Of a stretch of 64,000 bases of DNA, positions 24,000-35,289 are shown piece by piece; the stretch's first letter is position 1, and the number at the start of each line of letters is the position of its first letter. The notes below the pieces were generated by a model. It had not been told where the DNA came from and did no database searches. It worked only from the letters and a program-made list of their open reading frames with translations. The translations under genes were made by a program, and so were the position numbers. Source of the stretch: Emydura subglobosa. Its lineage: Eukaryota; Chordata; Testudines; Chelidae. Where the stretch lies: NCBI GenBank assembly GCA_007922225.1, contig ML680055.1, positions 771,496-835,495 on the forward strand, written 5' to 3'.

Positions 24000-24830
24000 A
24001 ACTCACATACCCAGAGGATTCAAAGAAGACAGTCTGGTTAATTCATCAAACCCAACTCTGGACACAAGTGTGTTGCAAACTGACCATGAGGACAACAATA
24101 CTAGGATTATACTGCACGCAGACAGATGCTGACTGTGTTGCTGTATCAGCACAAGACATTGATCTTCTTTTGTCAGTGGAACACAATGACAAAATGCAAT
24201 GCAGCAAGTTGTGGATGAAGGCTGGAACATCAAAAAACCAAATGCATTCCCGTGCATACTATGAGAGAGAAGTGCCTGCCTACATTTCCTCAAGCAGACC
24301 CAGAGACAATACTCTTCTTCCATGCACTGACAGGCTGTGATACTGTTTCCCATATTGCTGCTTGGACAATATTCATGGAGAAACATGGATTCCCAAGAAA
24401 CCTGGGGAAGGATGAGCTATAGAATGATCATATCAGCAGAAAAGTTCATCTGCAACAAGTACAATTTACCTGATGAGGAGGGCTGCGACCAGGCACAAGC
24501 GATATTGTTCTCCAAGTGTTGACATCACAAGTGATGGACTGTGCTGCACTCAAAGAGCTCACTTTCAAGTTATGGGGTGGAGGCAGGCAAACTGCAGCAA
24601 TCCCACACTACCCTCACAAGCGAATACGGGCTGGACCAAACACAATGGAGAAATGGTTCCTAAGCTAATGGCACTAGAGCCAATCCCTGACAGCTGTGCA
24701 GCAATTGTTACCTGTAGATGTGTCGATGAGTGCATGTCAACACAGTAGCTGCAGAAATATCACATTGGCATGCACTGGGCCTATATATGCAAGTGGTGTA
24801 TTGGCACATGTAGGATCTGTTCAATTAGTC
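24000..24830 (+). pseudogene. Repeat-family gene of unclear class, C-terminal part
   Basis: Plus-strand frames show T-D-H-E-D-N-N-T-R-I-I-L-H-A (24079-24120), then after a frame change F-H-A-L-T-G-C-D-T-V-S (24318-24350), then W-T-K-H-N-G-E-M-V-P-K-L and a final C-R-C-V-D-E-C (about 24715-24735). The order fits the C-terminal half of the family whose first part is at 18640-19862. The acidic motifs around E-D and G-C-D recall FEN1/PIN-type nucleases; that link is inferred. At least three frame changes and stops mean it is not functional. Confidence 0.6.
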
Positions 24831-25266
24831 TTGTCTAACAATGTGTAGAATACGTAGTAACTGTTTATAGAAGAATTAAAATAGAAAATTTACTACTTTT
24901 TCAAATTTTACATACATTTTGAACTCTAATTTAGAAGGTAAATATTCAAAATTCAGCTTGGTAAACTTTTGCAGATGCAGGACATTCAAATTATGAAAAA
25001 TAACTTGCTTACCTACCTTTCCCCCAAAACACCTACTCCATCTTACTTTACAGAAACTGTGCCCAGTCTGTCAGAAATGGCTCTTGAAATTCTGATTGAA
25101 AAAGCCCAAACTTGCAGCACTCCTTCATGCTGCTTACATTTAGCCACAAGGTTTTTTTCCCATTGAAATTATTAACTTTAAAAAATCGGACGCAATACAA
25201 ATGCCTTGTTTTGTTTAAAAGCCCTTTCACCTGCTCCCTAGCAGAAGAGTGAGACCATTACAGTAC

Positions 25267-25366
25267 CTGGGGTAGGCTGAATGCGATGCTGCCTGGAACG
25301 ACGGATGAATGGGTTCTCAGCGTGAAAACGTATCTGTGGTTTGGAGAAGTCCTCACAACTACATGC
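25267..25366 (-). CDS. NSF: NSF exon 3 (residues 33-66)
   Basis: The minus strand carries a good acceptor (TTTCTCTTCTAG, AG at 25368-25367), 100 bp of open frame and the donor GTACTG at 25266-25261. After the base that completes codon 33, the 33 codons read [19 protein letters not shown], then [14 protein letters not shown]. This is the NSF N-domain segment around residues 34-66. The length (100 bp) and exit phase (0) fit exactly with exons 2 and 4. Ser occupies the position of a normally conserved Pro after T-H, and Val replaces Thr after R-Y. I infer the gene is intact here: no stop, no frameshift, both splice sites good. Confidence 0.98.
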
Positions 25367-26243
25367 CTAGAAGAGAAAGAACAGCATTTTATTTTGATTC
25401 CCATGTTAAGGGAAATCAAGTGTTACAAGTCTTAGATTTCATTCAGCTTTTATGATGGAAGAACTAAGGCACCAGTCCTGCAATGCAATATATGCATGAA
25501 GATGCCTGTACAGTGGTAATCTGGAATCACTGACTTCAATCAGGCTCCATATGGGTGCATGGTCCCACACATACACCTATGTCATCACTGCTACTTCCTC
25601 AAGTTTCCCCCTAGTTACTGCAAGAGTTAAGGCTGGTGTGAACTAGTTAGGACTGACCCAGAACCCAAGATCCAAACATACCCAAATCCAGTTTTAAGTT
25701 TTGCAGCTCTAGCCTTTAACACACCTATACAGCAATATTACACTGAAGTCCACAGAAATTATTTACTTTGCCCCTCTTCAAATTTTACCAGGTGAGAGAA
25801 AAATGCTTTCACCTTCTGAACTTATAAATCACACAGTTATTTGATGCATTTGTTGTGATCAAATTCAAGACTAAAACTGAAGGGGAATGGTTATCCCTCA
25901 CAACAGAAAGATCGCACTGGATCCTAAAGCCACTCCTTCTCTATGCTATACAAAGTTCATATGCCATCAAGCACATCAGCTGAAATCAGGCAGAATCTGA
26001 AGAGATAAAATGCTACAATAAAGGTCACAGTAACAATATAAGTAAACAATTATAATCAGACATAGTTGTAGTGTGAACTCCAGCCTGCTGATCATATCAA
26101 ACGTTACACACTGGTTAGAGCAAAGTGGCCCTGACTCTTTGGGAAAAGTTGCTTACATTTGACTTGACACCATTCCTAACAATTTTCAGTGAGATATAAA
26201 AATGTTTCTTGTCATTTCAAAAGAGCAAAAAACCAAGCTCCCT

Positions 26244-26713
26244 GACCCATGCAGTGTTATTGTAGTTGTGTTGGTCCCACAATCTGAGAGAGACAAGGTG
26301 GGTGAGGCAGTATCTTTTATTGGACCAATTTTCCTTATCCTCAAAGGAAACCTAAACAACACTTTCAAAAAACAAGGCTGGGAGCTTACATTCATAACTT
26401 TGCTAGACACTAAAAACCATGGACTGAATAGAGACACTGGATTCACAGCTTATTACAACACTCTATAACCCCCTCCCAGCTACCTTTCCCCCATGGCTGG
26501 AGGGGCATTAGTGGGCCACTTTACCTTGAATGGTCCCTGGAAATATGTGCTAGCTCCTTATTTTGAACAGTCTGTTCCACCTTGTATTTAGCTGTGACAC
26601 CGAGTACCTTTCCCAGACCTGAGGAAGAGCTCTGTGTAGCTTGAAAGCTTGTCTCTCTCACCAGCAGGAATTGGTCCAATAAAAGATATTCCCTCCCCAA
26701 CCTTGTCGCTGTA
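26244..26713 (+). mobile_element. Penelope-like foldback element with 9-bp target duplication
   Basis: The left arm (about 26250-26335) and the right arm (about 26515-26713) are inverted copies of the unit seen singly at 17.29 kb: GACAAGGTGGGTGAGG and ATATCTTTTATTGGACCAA against their reverse complements. Between the arms, G-L-N-R-D-T-G-F-T-A-Y-Y-N and a stop (26421-26467) look like the C-terminal end of a Penelope-like protein. AAGCTCCCT occurs on both sides (26235-26243 and 26714-26722). The reverse transcriptase and nuclease domains are absent. Confidence 0.65.
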
Positions 26714-27688
26714 AAGCTCCCTATCTCATTTATGTTTCATGCTAACCTATTCTTCGCAGTAACTTTGTTTAACCATCCACATACTGTCATACATTGATAG
26801 CGTCCATGATTTAATTCGCTTTTTAAAATAAGGAACTGTAGTATTTAACCGTAGGCAAGAAAGGATTCCAAAATGCATTTTAAAAGCTTTAGCGCTGTAA
26901 ATGGCTCTATAGATTTAGATACTTTTTGTACAAAACGGAAAGAAGGGATCATTTCCATTTGGGAGCTTTCACAGTTAGAATCCTCGCTACTTTCGGAAGC
27001 TTATTTTTCAAGGGAGGTTGGGAGAGAAAATAGGAAAGCTATTCAGAAAAAGTCCTCCCCCACAAAAAGGTCACTTCTTGTTCTACACTTTTTGAGGAGG
27101 AACTCCCAGAACATATTTACATAGAATACAAAACAGGAGATCAGACCCTGGGTTAGGGCACAAGTGAAGTGAGTTTAGTGGCCTCAGGCTGGTTTATTGC
27201 TCCGGAAAACTATCATGATAGGTTCTCTGCATAGAAGAAGTCATAGAGGAAGAGTTGGTGCGGGGGCACATGTCCCAGAACAAGGATGGGCTATGGGATG
27301 TTTGCACTGAATCAGGCACAGTCCAAAGATACTCATTTTAATATGCACTCTGACAAAAAGTGCCACTTGGCCCATGCACTCCTGGGAGTTTTCCTGGAAT
27401 CTACCAGGCCAAGGATCACTTATGGGTCATCTTGTCTAGCCTGGGGCTCACCAAGCAAACGATGGTGAGAATATACAAGTTCTGGATGCTTTTCTTATCT
27501 GTCTGCTTTGCTACACTGCAGTGTTTGTGATATTGCTGATTGCAGGCCCACCAACAGGGAGAGTCAAAGGGAGCAATTTTAAAGGGCCAGGCAGATGGGA
27601 GGATACATACATATCCTAAACTCCTCCACACATCCCCTTCCAAAGAGGCCCTCGTCATTCGCACTCTCCACACCTCCCTTGAGCCGAG

Positions 27689-27861
27689 CTTATTTATGAT
27701 GCCCCATGCAGGTTCCCGGGTGGCTGAGGAGGCAGTATCTACTACTCAGGTTCCCGGGTTCATCAGTGATCTCCCTGGGGAATCCAAGGGATCCAGGAAG
27801 TTGAGTAGCAGATACAGCCTTCTCAGCCACCCAGGAACCTGCATGACGCATAATAAATAAG
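27689..27861. repeat. 173-bp near-perfect palindrome
   Basis: The left arm, CTTATTTATGATG and on through CATGCAGGTTCCCGGGTGGC, reappears reversed at the right end through GCCACCCAGGAACCTGCATG. The arms are about 75-85 bp with a centre near 27775 and only a few mismatches. It looks like a foldback MITE. No target duplication was evident. Confidence 0.75.
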
Positions 27862-28441
27862 TAAAAACTTCCAGCAGAAGCCCACTCAGACCTCAGCCAT
27901 CCCTTCATAGGATTCAGGTTTCCTTTAAGTGCTAGTGTCTTTCCCACACACACGGAGGTCCTCAATCCCGTACTAACTCTAAAACTATGGCCAATTTAGA
28001 GGTAAATCCTGCTAAACAACAGAATGTTAAGTTGGAAACTAAATAATACCTAATCAATAGATCAAGCAACACCCGCAACCCTCTCTTCTTCCCTGCTCTG
28101 CATCTCACCCGCTCTGCATTCAAGTCAGTCAATTTCCTCCTTTATCCTCCACACTACCTGGGCATCAGCAGCAAGGGAAATAAGAGCACAGCAAAAACAG
28201 TCTCCCCCTCCTCGCAGTTCCTATGCCAGTTCCCACAGTGGCCCAACAGCCAGGAGGAGCAATTATAGAAAACGCCCTGCTCAGCACCTGCTGTTCTTGG
28301 ATGGAGCACGCTCAGTTGCCACACAAAAGCCAGATTTGGATAGATTTTGAAAGGGGGGGCGAAGGCAACTCCCTTGCCAAATTTCAGATCACTGCTCCAC
28401 AATATGAGGGCACTAGAGCTTCTCATTAAAACATTTACATG

Positions 28442-28546
28442 GTTTTTTTTTTTTTTTTTTAAATATGGGCAAAACTTATATTTCCCTAATCTTATTTTAG
28501 AAAACAACAATCATTTTTGCTGAAACTTAAAAAAAAAAAAAAAAGT
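28442..28546. repeat. Facing poly-T and poly-A runs
   Basis: About 20 T at 28442-28461 are followed about 70 bases later by about 16-17 A at 28529-28545. They could pair as a hairpin, or mark the ends of a short decayed retroposed fragment. Confidence 0.5.
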
Positions 28547-28921
28547 CAGCATGAGACACACATACAGCATGGAAAATCTCAGCTCAAACAGTTTCAGTTT
28601 GGCAGAATTATAAGCAACTGAAAATAGCACATTATAATGAAAGTGCTATCAACTACCAGCTCTGCCTATACCAAACGAGAAGCCTGTTAAAATCCACACT
28701 CCAGAATGGCAGTCTCTCCCCACCTGAGCAGATATTAAACAGCACAGAACTACATATAAAGAAGTAATTTCTAACACTAAGTATCATCATATAATAAAAA
28801 CTAAACTCCAACTGTCAAAAGTAAAGGAAAAGAACAGTCCATGATTTAATATCTTTACTTTTCATTGTGTTCACTCACTCACTTACTCACTCACAATGGC
28901 TCTCCAACTTAATGCAATTTA

Positions 28922-29052
28922 ACAATGGATCACTTGATGATACCTGTTCTAGTCATTCCCTCTAAAGCACCTGGCACTGGCCATTGTCGGAAGACAGGAT
29001 ACTGGGCTAGATGGACCATTGGTCTGACATAGTATGGCCATTCTACTGGTCT
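28922..29052 (+). mobile_element. CR1 3'-end fragment
   Basis: The fragment contains CACTTGATGATACCTGTTC and TGGGCTAGATGGACCATTGG, which also occur at the 3' end of the CR1 at 49.2-49.3 kb. Only the last 130 bp or so of the element are present. Confidence 0.8.
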
Positions 29053-29559
29053 GAAGAGTCTCACCTGATAAATAAATTGCTGAATACCCTATACCCCTCT
29101 CTGTCTGGCTATATAGTCATTAGGCACATACTGCGGATGTAGAAGGAACTTTGGTAGTTCCTACTGCAGGCCCCCTTTAAGAGGAATAATTCAACATATC
29201 CATAAGCATGGACACAGTGAATATTTTCTGTATTTTCTGATACACAGAACTGTGGAACAGTTTCCCTACTTTACAGCTATACTTCATTGAGTAAAAGGGA
29301 GGTGATATGGTAATCTGAAGATATCTGAATGGCCTAAACAGCTTTTAGTTTGAATCTGATAAAGCAGCAAAGGACGCAAGCTTAAAACCATAAGAATGTT
29401 AGAGATCCCCTGGGACAGTTTCTCCAAGAATAGGAGGGTGTCCCAAAGAACAAAAGTGTTCCCTCCTCTCACAGTTCTCACCACCAGGCCACTGTCCTCT
29501 CCTCCCTGGAGCTTTTTGCACATGTTTATTGTCTTCAAAGCACTTTGGAATCCCTCAGG

Positions 29560-29650
29560 ATAGAATGTTCTACAGAAATGTAAGATATCATCATCTAATA
29601 CTTTGTAAAGTGCTTTGAGATCCTGTGATCCAATGCACTATATTAGTGCA
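29560..29650 (+). repeat. MIR/CORE-SINE-like 3' segment
   Basis: AAAGTGCTTTGAGATCCTG followed by CACTATATTAGTGCA matches the conserved tail of ancient MIR-like SINEs and their LINE partners. It is a short, old fragment. Confidence 0.5.
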
Positions 29651-30689
29651 AAGATGAGACTCATGCTACCTTCTACAGATGTCAAAACTAAAGGCATGAA
29701 AAGGAAGTGACTTGTCCCAAGATGTCACAGAGAATCAGATGGGAATAGATCCATGGTCTAAGTCCTAGTCCCATGCCTGAAGGTGATTTCATGAAGAAAT
29801 CTGCTTGAAACTGAATATCATGTCCAAGTATGTGCACAAATGACAATGTGATTGTTAAAAGGAACCCAATTATAAGGTATACACCCAATAAGTTCTCCCT
29901 TGTAATTAGTCAAACCTAGAACAGAATGGCAAGTACTAATTTTAAAGAACAGAAGAGGACAGGTGATTATTGTCATATGCACCTTATTGCAAGGCAGCAA
30001 TACAGATGACCTGACTAAAGGTATCTGCAGAGCAGCAAGATTACCACAGCCTACAGCTCTAGTGTGATTTTGAAGCATTTCTCCAGGTTTATATGCTTTT
30101 AAGAGCAATCTGCAGCTTCATTCCACAAGCAATACATGCATGCTGGTTCCTCTGTAAACCTTACTTCTACAAAACAAGCATCCTTCTCAGAGTGAATGAT
30201 TATTTATATAGCAGAACGTCCAGGGTTTTTATGCTTACAACACACATGTACAGTCATTGTTCCCTGCATTCTTTCATAATTGATAGAAGGTTGCCACATA
30301 GTAGTTACTATTATTTAAACAGTGCCATAAATGAAGTTGGCTCCTACAAGCCTGAAGCTTAGACTCTTCCATTATTTTATTCAGGAAACAGCAGGAGGGA
30401 TGCTAGTTTTTAGCATGCAAGAGGCAAGGATTTCAGATGAAATGCTCACAGTTCAGTACTGTATTTTTTGTAAAACAAGTCACTGTTACTAGTATCTGCT
30501 TGAAACAAAATCTGTCTCAAAAGACAGAATTTGATATGTCTATATTTTATTTTTCAATTTATGAAAATGTGTCCCACATCAGACCACTGGGGGCAAACAC
30601 CACCACACACAGACAACCTCCTGGCAAATGTCTATTGTATAGTGCTCATTAGCGTAGTAGCTGAACGCCTCGTCTTTTGATGTATCAAC

Positions 30690-30850
30690 ACCCCTGTAAA
30701 GTAGAGCGGTGTCATCATCTTACAGATTGGGAACTTAGGCACAAAGAGGCTCAGTGATTTAACGAAATTCCGACTGTGACAGAGAGAGAAACACCTGGAT
30801 CTCCCAAGTGTCAGGCTACCGCCCTAACCACTGAACTACCCTTCTTCTCC
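30690..30850 (-). repeat. tRNA-derived MIR-like SINE
   Basis: Read on the minus strand it starts with GGGTAGTTCAGTGGTTAGGG (an A-box-like promoter), followed by a tRNA-like body. It then continues into CTCTTTGTGCCTAAGTTCCC and TCTGTAAGATG, words typical of MIR/CORE-SINE bodies. The B box is degenerate, so it is not an active polymerase III gene. Confidence 0.6.
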
Positions 30851-31658
30851 ACATCCCTCACATGGTACCAAAACCTCAACACCCATGCAATCACCCTCCC
30901 ACGGCAGAAACTGCACAAGTAAAGGAGACTTGGACAAGTGTCCTTAAGATCAAATTGGGTTTTGTGGTATCAACAATGGAAGCAAATTCCAGAGCTGAGG
31001 GTGCTCTACCCAGGGCAACCTGTGCCTGCAGCTTCCTGGAGTTGAAATCTAGTACCCGTGAGGCAGGAGCATCTGAGAGGCAAAGATAGGGAACTGCAGT
31101 CTATAAGGTGGCCCAGACTCAAAACACAAAGAAGCCCTAAATAACAAGGACCAGTAGAATGCAGTTTGCTCCATTACTAACTCCCGTTTTATTCTATTTT
31201 TAAAACAGGGTGGAAGGGAGGGGAGATGTGTCAATCCAGCTTCTTACACACAGCACACATTACCATGCAGCTTAAAAAAAGTAGGCTAGTTCTCCTGTGC
31301 TTATACACCAAGGCACATAACAGCATACAATCTCAGGAGGGCAGAAGAGCACCTTCAATTTCAACATGCGCAGTGTATTCACTAAATGAATCCAGGCAAC
31401 CAGATTACCACGGCTAGAAGTCATTTGTACAAAAACTCCAGTGGAGCATTCAAAATTATCTAGTATCAAGCATGATCAAGCATGATCGAGAATTAGACAT
31501 CTATGAAGAATACAGCTGGTTCCACTGAAAACGCCAATTATTAACTCAATAGGAATCACTACAGCTTTGAATCAGACTTTCATTAACAGATTCTCTAGAT
31601 GAGCCCTACCTGTCACAGGTTGGTTGACCTTTAGGGGTAGTTGCACTCAGACACATTT

Positions 31659-32180
31659 GTGACAGACCCAGCTGGTCCTGATCAGATGGGTTATTTCTTT
31701 AAAAGGTCTCAGAACCACGCAGAGTAGAACCACACAGAGTGGGCAGGCTTTTGTGGAAGGTCCTGAGCAAGGGCCTGCAGGAGATTGTGAGAGGACTCTA
31801 GGGAACAAGACCAAAAGTTGGGGCTGTAGCTCAGAGTCAGAGAAACTAACGTGTAGCCCAGAGGGGCTCTGACGGTGCCAGAGGACTCCAGGGAAGGGGT
31901 CTGGGAATCAGAGCTCTCTCACAGAGCCACAGAGAGACTGAAAGGAAGAGACAGAAGGAACTGGGAATCGTACCTGAGGATCCTCTTCAGACTGCTCTTA
32001 AGGGAGGGAAAAATATTTTTGGTTTGAACTTTTGTTACCCTGAAAAGGGATAGAAATCAGAGTGACCCAGCCACAGGGCTGAGCCATGTGTACCCTAGGA
32101 GGAAATTGAGGCAGGGAGTGTCTGCAATGCCACACTTCACCATCAAGGGTCTCTACAGAGTAGGCACCTCTCATGACACC
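31659..32180 (+). mobile_element. Possible solo LTR remnant
   Basis: The region opens TGTGACAGACCCAG, a typical turtle LTR start. It has a GA-rich middle with many AGAG words, and GGTTTGAACTTTTGTTACCC near the end. No partner LTR or internal genes are nearby and the right end is uncertain. A non-LTR unique sequence is possible. Confidence 0.35.
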
Positions 32181-33076
32181 GGCCATACAAAATGTACAGT
32201 GGTTCACTGAGTTCAATAGGAGTCAGGCACCTGACATGCTTAGGCACTTTTGAAAATCCCACCAAGTGCCTATCTGCAACTTCAAATACCTTTGAAAATC
32301 TGGCCCATAGTGACCAGAAACAAATCAGTCAAGTCACTAAGTACAATTAATGCTTCCTTCATTTAATAAAGCAGTTACTCAAATGCAAAATGTTTTAATA
32401 AACATATTTCTTATGCATCCAGCATATTTAAGGTAGTTTTATTTAACTAATAATAAACAATGCTTTTTTTTACATTTAATTGAATTCCAATTTCCATCCA
32501 AATGCAGTTTGACAAAAATCCTGCCTAAGAAATCATCATCCAGTAAACAAGAAATGCATCATTCACTATTTTCTAACATAATAAAAAAAGTAAAAATTAA
32601 GAATTTGAATAAATGTACATTAATCTATATAATTGCGTCAATAAATGCATATAAATACAGTGTATTGTGCTGACTAGCAAAAGAAAGTATCAAATTTAAT
32701 GCAACAGCTATTGGTTGCAAATCAATATGTTTTAATGGTTACCAATCAATGAGCATTAGCCTCTAAGAAACAATGCAAAATCAATTATTTAAATTGAGCT
32801 TTCCTGCTTACTGATTAAAATCACTGAGATAAAACCAATACATCCCATTCCACACACACACAAAATCCTATATGTTAAAAGTACATTAAGGTTGCAAAGC
32901 AAAGCACTCATAAGCAGTAAGGAAATCCCACACTCGAGGCTATATGTATATAAAGAACACTTTTACATCCACAAGACCTCTACCTCATTAGGTTTGCATT
33001 TTTGGCCTGCAAGTTGCAGAATATTTTACAGTCTCAAAAACTGCAATCATATCTAGCAACAGTATAGGTGGGACTC

Positions 33077-33342
33077 AGAGCTTGTCTACACTTACCTCCG
33101 AGATTCGGCAGCAGTCGACCAGAGTTATGCAAGCTACACAAAAAACTTGCATAACTCCCGTAGACTTTTCTGCTTCTCTTCTGCGCGCCGTCTTCACTGC
33201 ACTGCGCCACTTGAGAAGGTGGTCTTAACATGTCAATTTCTGGATCGACTGAGCGGGTCTTCACTGACTGCTCAGTAGATCCAGAGAAATCGATCTGACG
33301 GCGGCGAATTTGCCATCATCAGTGAAGACGTAGCCTAAGAGG
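33077..33342. mobile_element. MITE-like repeat
   Basis: The unit begins CTTGTCTACACTTACC and ends GAAGACGTAGCCTAAG, so the ends are roughly inverted (GTCTACAC against CGTAGCC-like). It has CG-rich internal words unlike its AT-rich surroundings. It has no coding potential and resembles other non-autonomous DNA transposons in the window. Confidence 0.5.
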
Positions 33343-33743
33343 ACAAGGTGGCAAACTTTTGGATCTCCTCAAGTTGCATTGTATGAAATAGCCTAGTAAT
33401 AGGAGCTTCCTGTTGAGAAAGTGACACGTGTTCTACTTCCATGAATTACACTGAAAGACTTTACACTGAAATACATGTTTTGCACAGATCCATATTTAGG
33501 GTATGCTCTTTGCCCAAGCATAGCCTTTACCTTATTCCCACCTTCTGGGATAAAACCACACCCTCACTTTTAACCTGGAAAACACATTTACATTCCCAAA
33601 GCAGAGATACGCAAGACCTGAGAGCGACTGGGGGGGGAGTTCTGGGAACAAGTTAGTTTCAGAAATTTAGCTGACTGTTTCCAAGCCTAAATGGCATTTC
33701 CTCTAGGTCTTGTTAGAGCAGAACAGTAACAATGGATACTTAC

Positions 33744-33829
33744 AGGCCAGACTGGAAGTCCTTTTCATTCACCACAGCGCAGTTGCTTAATGACAGTTCA
33801 TCTGTAGGACATCTTGCCACTTGCATAGT
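33744..33829 (-). CDS. NSF: NSF exon 2 (residues 5-32 plus two bases)
   Basis: The minus strand shows a pyrimidine-rich tract and acceptor ending AATAG (AG at 33831-33830), then 86 bp, then the donor GTAAGT at 33743-33738. The translation begins T-M-Q-V-A-R-C-P-T-D-E-L-S-L-S-N-C-A and ends V-N-E-K-D-F-Q-S-G, which matches the start of the vertebrate NSF N domain almost residue for residue. The exon ends in phase 2, as expected for this gene. The last base is T, so the codon split by intron 2 reads CTG (Leu33), where mammalian NSF has Gln. Val at position 8 replaces the usual Ala, and Thr5 replaces Ser. This part forms the start of the double-psi barrel that, with exon 3, contributes to SNAP binding. 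A forward-strand ORF over the same bases is only its shadow. Confidence 0.97.
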
Positions 33830-34059
33830 CTATTGGAGGCGACAGACACAGGGCAGAAAAAAAATCAGTAATGAGCCACAAGAAAATACAAGTATCTTTT
33901 TTTGTTTAATGAATAATGCATTTCTTAGACTTTATTAATTACATGAAATGCAAATTGGCCCCTTGAGATCTCATTAGCACTGATGGGCCGTGAGGATACT
34001 AGCATCTACAGTTTCTCTCTAAAGTATGCCTGCAGTTGTACCCATGTAAGTCCCAGGAT

Positions 34060-34222
34060 ATGTGAAAGACAAGGCAAGTAAGTTAATATCTTTATTTGGA
34101 CCAACTTCTGTGGGTGAAACAGACATGCTTTCAAGTTACACAGTGCTCTTCTTCAGAGACTTGAAGAAAGATGTGCTTTCACCAACAGAACTTAAAGATA
34201 TTACCTCACCCAACTTGCCACT
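34060..34222. repeat. Small foldback copy of the Penelope-associated arm
   Basis: The left half contains ATATCTTTATTTGGACCAAC and AGTGCTCTTCTTCAG. The right half carries the reverse complement (CTTTCACCAACAGAAC and GATATTACCTCACC). It is the same unit as the arms at 26.2 kb, but with almost no spacer. I saw no clear target duplication. Confidence 0.6.
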
Positions 34223-34735
34223 TTCTTTAAAGCAGACATTCTACACCCTGAAACCTCTAGATCAGACAAGTGCAGTTCATTCTACAGAAGTCTGCCCTAA
34301 GATCATCTGGCAAAGAATAGATCTTCTTGGCACTGTTAGCTACAGGGAACATACTAAACCATATTTCACCATATTTTCCTCCGAGAGCAAGTCAAGTTGT
34401 TGGCAGAAAAATGTAAAATTCTATTACTTTGTGGGATTCTAACATCTGAACACCCACCCCCTCCCACTGTGCCACCAAAGGTTTATGATTGTGCAGTGGG
34501 AAAAGATTTTGGTTTAATTAATAGTTCTGATGTTTTCAACTAGGCTAGAGCCCAAGAGGGCGATTTTTATTCACTGAAAGTTATTAGAAAACTTCTCTTC
34601 ATAATGTCATTGAGTTTAAGGCCAGAAGGGACCATTAGATCATACAGTCTGACCTTCTGCATGCACTGATCATTGAATTTTACCCAGATACCATTATACT
34701 AAGCCTTCTTCTGAGGACTGAAAAATGCTTTAGTC

Positions 34736-35289
34736 CAGTGGTTCTCAAACTTTGTGTCTGCAGTCATGTATGCCCTTCTCTCCCTAGCAGTACATATATC
34801 GTCCACCAGCTCTGAAGGCAGAAGAGAGCAGCAGCTGCTGCCTGGGTGCCCAACTCTAAAGACAATGCCACAGTAGCAGCAGCACAGAAGTAAGGCTGGC
34901 AATGTGAAAGTGATATTCATCAATATCACTTTTCACAGCAGACTTAGCGCCCCATTGCCCCTTCCGTCTGCACTGCTGCTGCCACCCAGGGGCTGACAGC
35001 AAGAACCCCACCGCTCCAGGTGAGGGATTAGGGGAAGGAAAGGAGAGCCTGAGCCCAGGCTGCCTCACAGTGAGGGAATGGTGGGAGCCCAAGCCCAGGT
35101 GGTGGGGCTCTAGCTGTCCCTATTATCCCCACCTCCCAGATGTGCACAGCCCTTCTGAACAAGCCCCAGCCACCCAGGGCTGACAGCCAAAGTGCTTTTT
35201 AAAAAAAAAAAAAAGCACACAGCTCATGCCTCCCTTGACACATTCCCAAGCCTCCTTTGGGAGGTCCACCCCATAACTGATTACCACTG
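34736..35289. mobile_element. hAT-type MITE with 8-bp target duplication
   Basis: The ends are inverted: CAGTGGT at the left and ACCACTG at the right. They are flanked by CTTTAGTC (34728-34735) and TTTTAGTC (35290-35297), an 8-bp duplication with one mismatch, as hAT transposition makes. The inside is about 540 bp of GC-rich sequence with no transposase frame. Confidence 0.7.

Larger units (their letters stand above)
14212..25266 (-). other. NSF: NSF intron 3
   Basis: The intron is 11055 bp, bounded by the donor GTACTG at exon 3 and an ACAG acceptor at exon 4. It carries a CR1 at 16.3-17.06 kb, a Penelope-type repeat at 17.29-17.52 kb and the nested repeat stack at 18.6-24.83 kb. In 14212-16300, 17520-18630 and 24830-25260 I see no gene or clear repeat. 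Confidence 0.93.
25367..33743 (-). other. NSF: NSF intron 2
   Basis: The intron is 8377 bp, with donor GTAAGT and a pyrimidine-rich acceptor. It contains a Penelope foldback, a 173-bp palindrome, a CR1 3' fragment, two SINE-like pieces, a possible LTR remnant and a MITE, each listed separately. The stretches 25380-26230, 26725-27685, 27865-28920, 29650-30680 and 32200-33075 hold nothing I can name. The exception is a T20 run at 28442-28461 with an A-rich run 70 bases on. Confidence 0.93.

Noticed and set aside
33732..33938. 68-codon plus-strand open frame
   Set aside because: It is the antisense of NSF exon 2 and its flanks.
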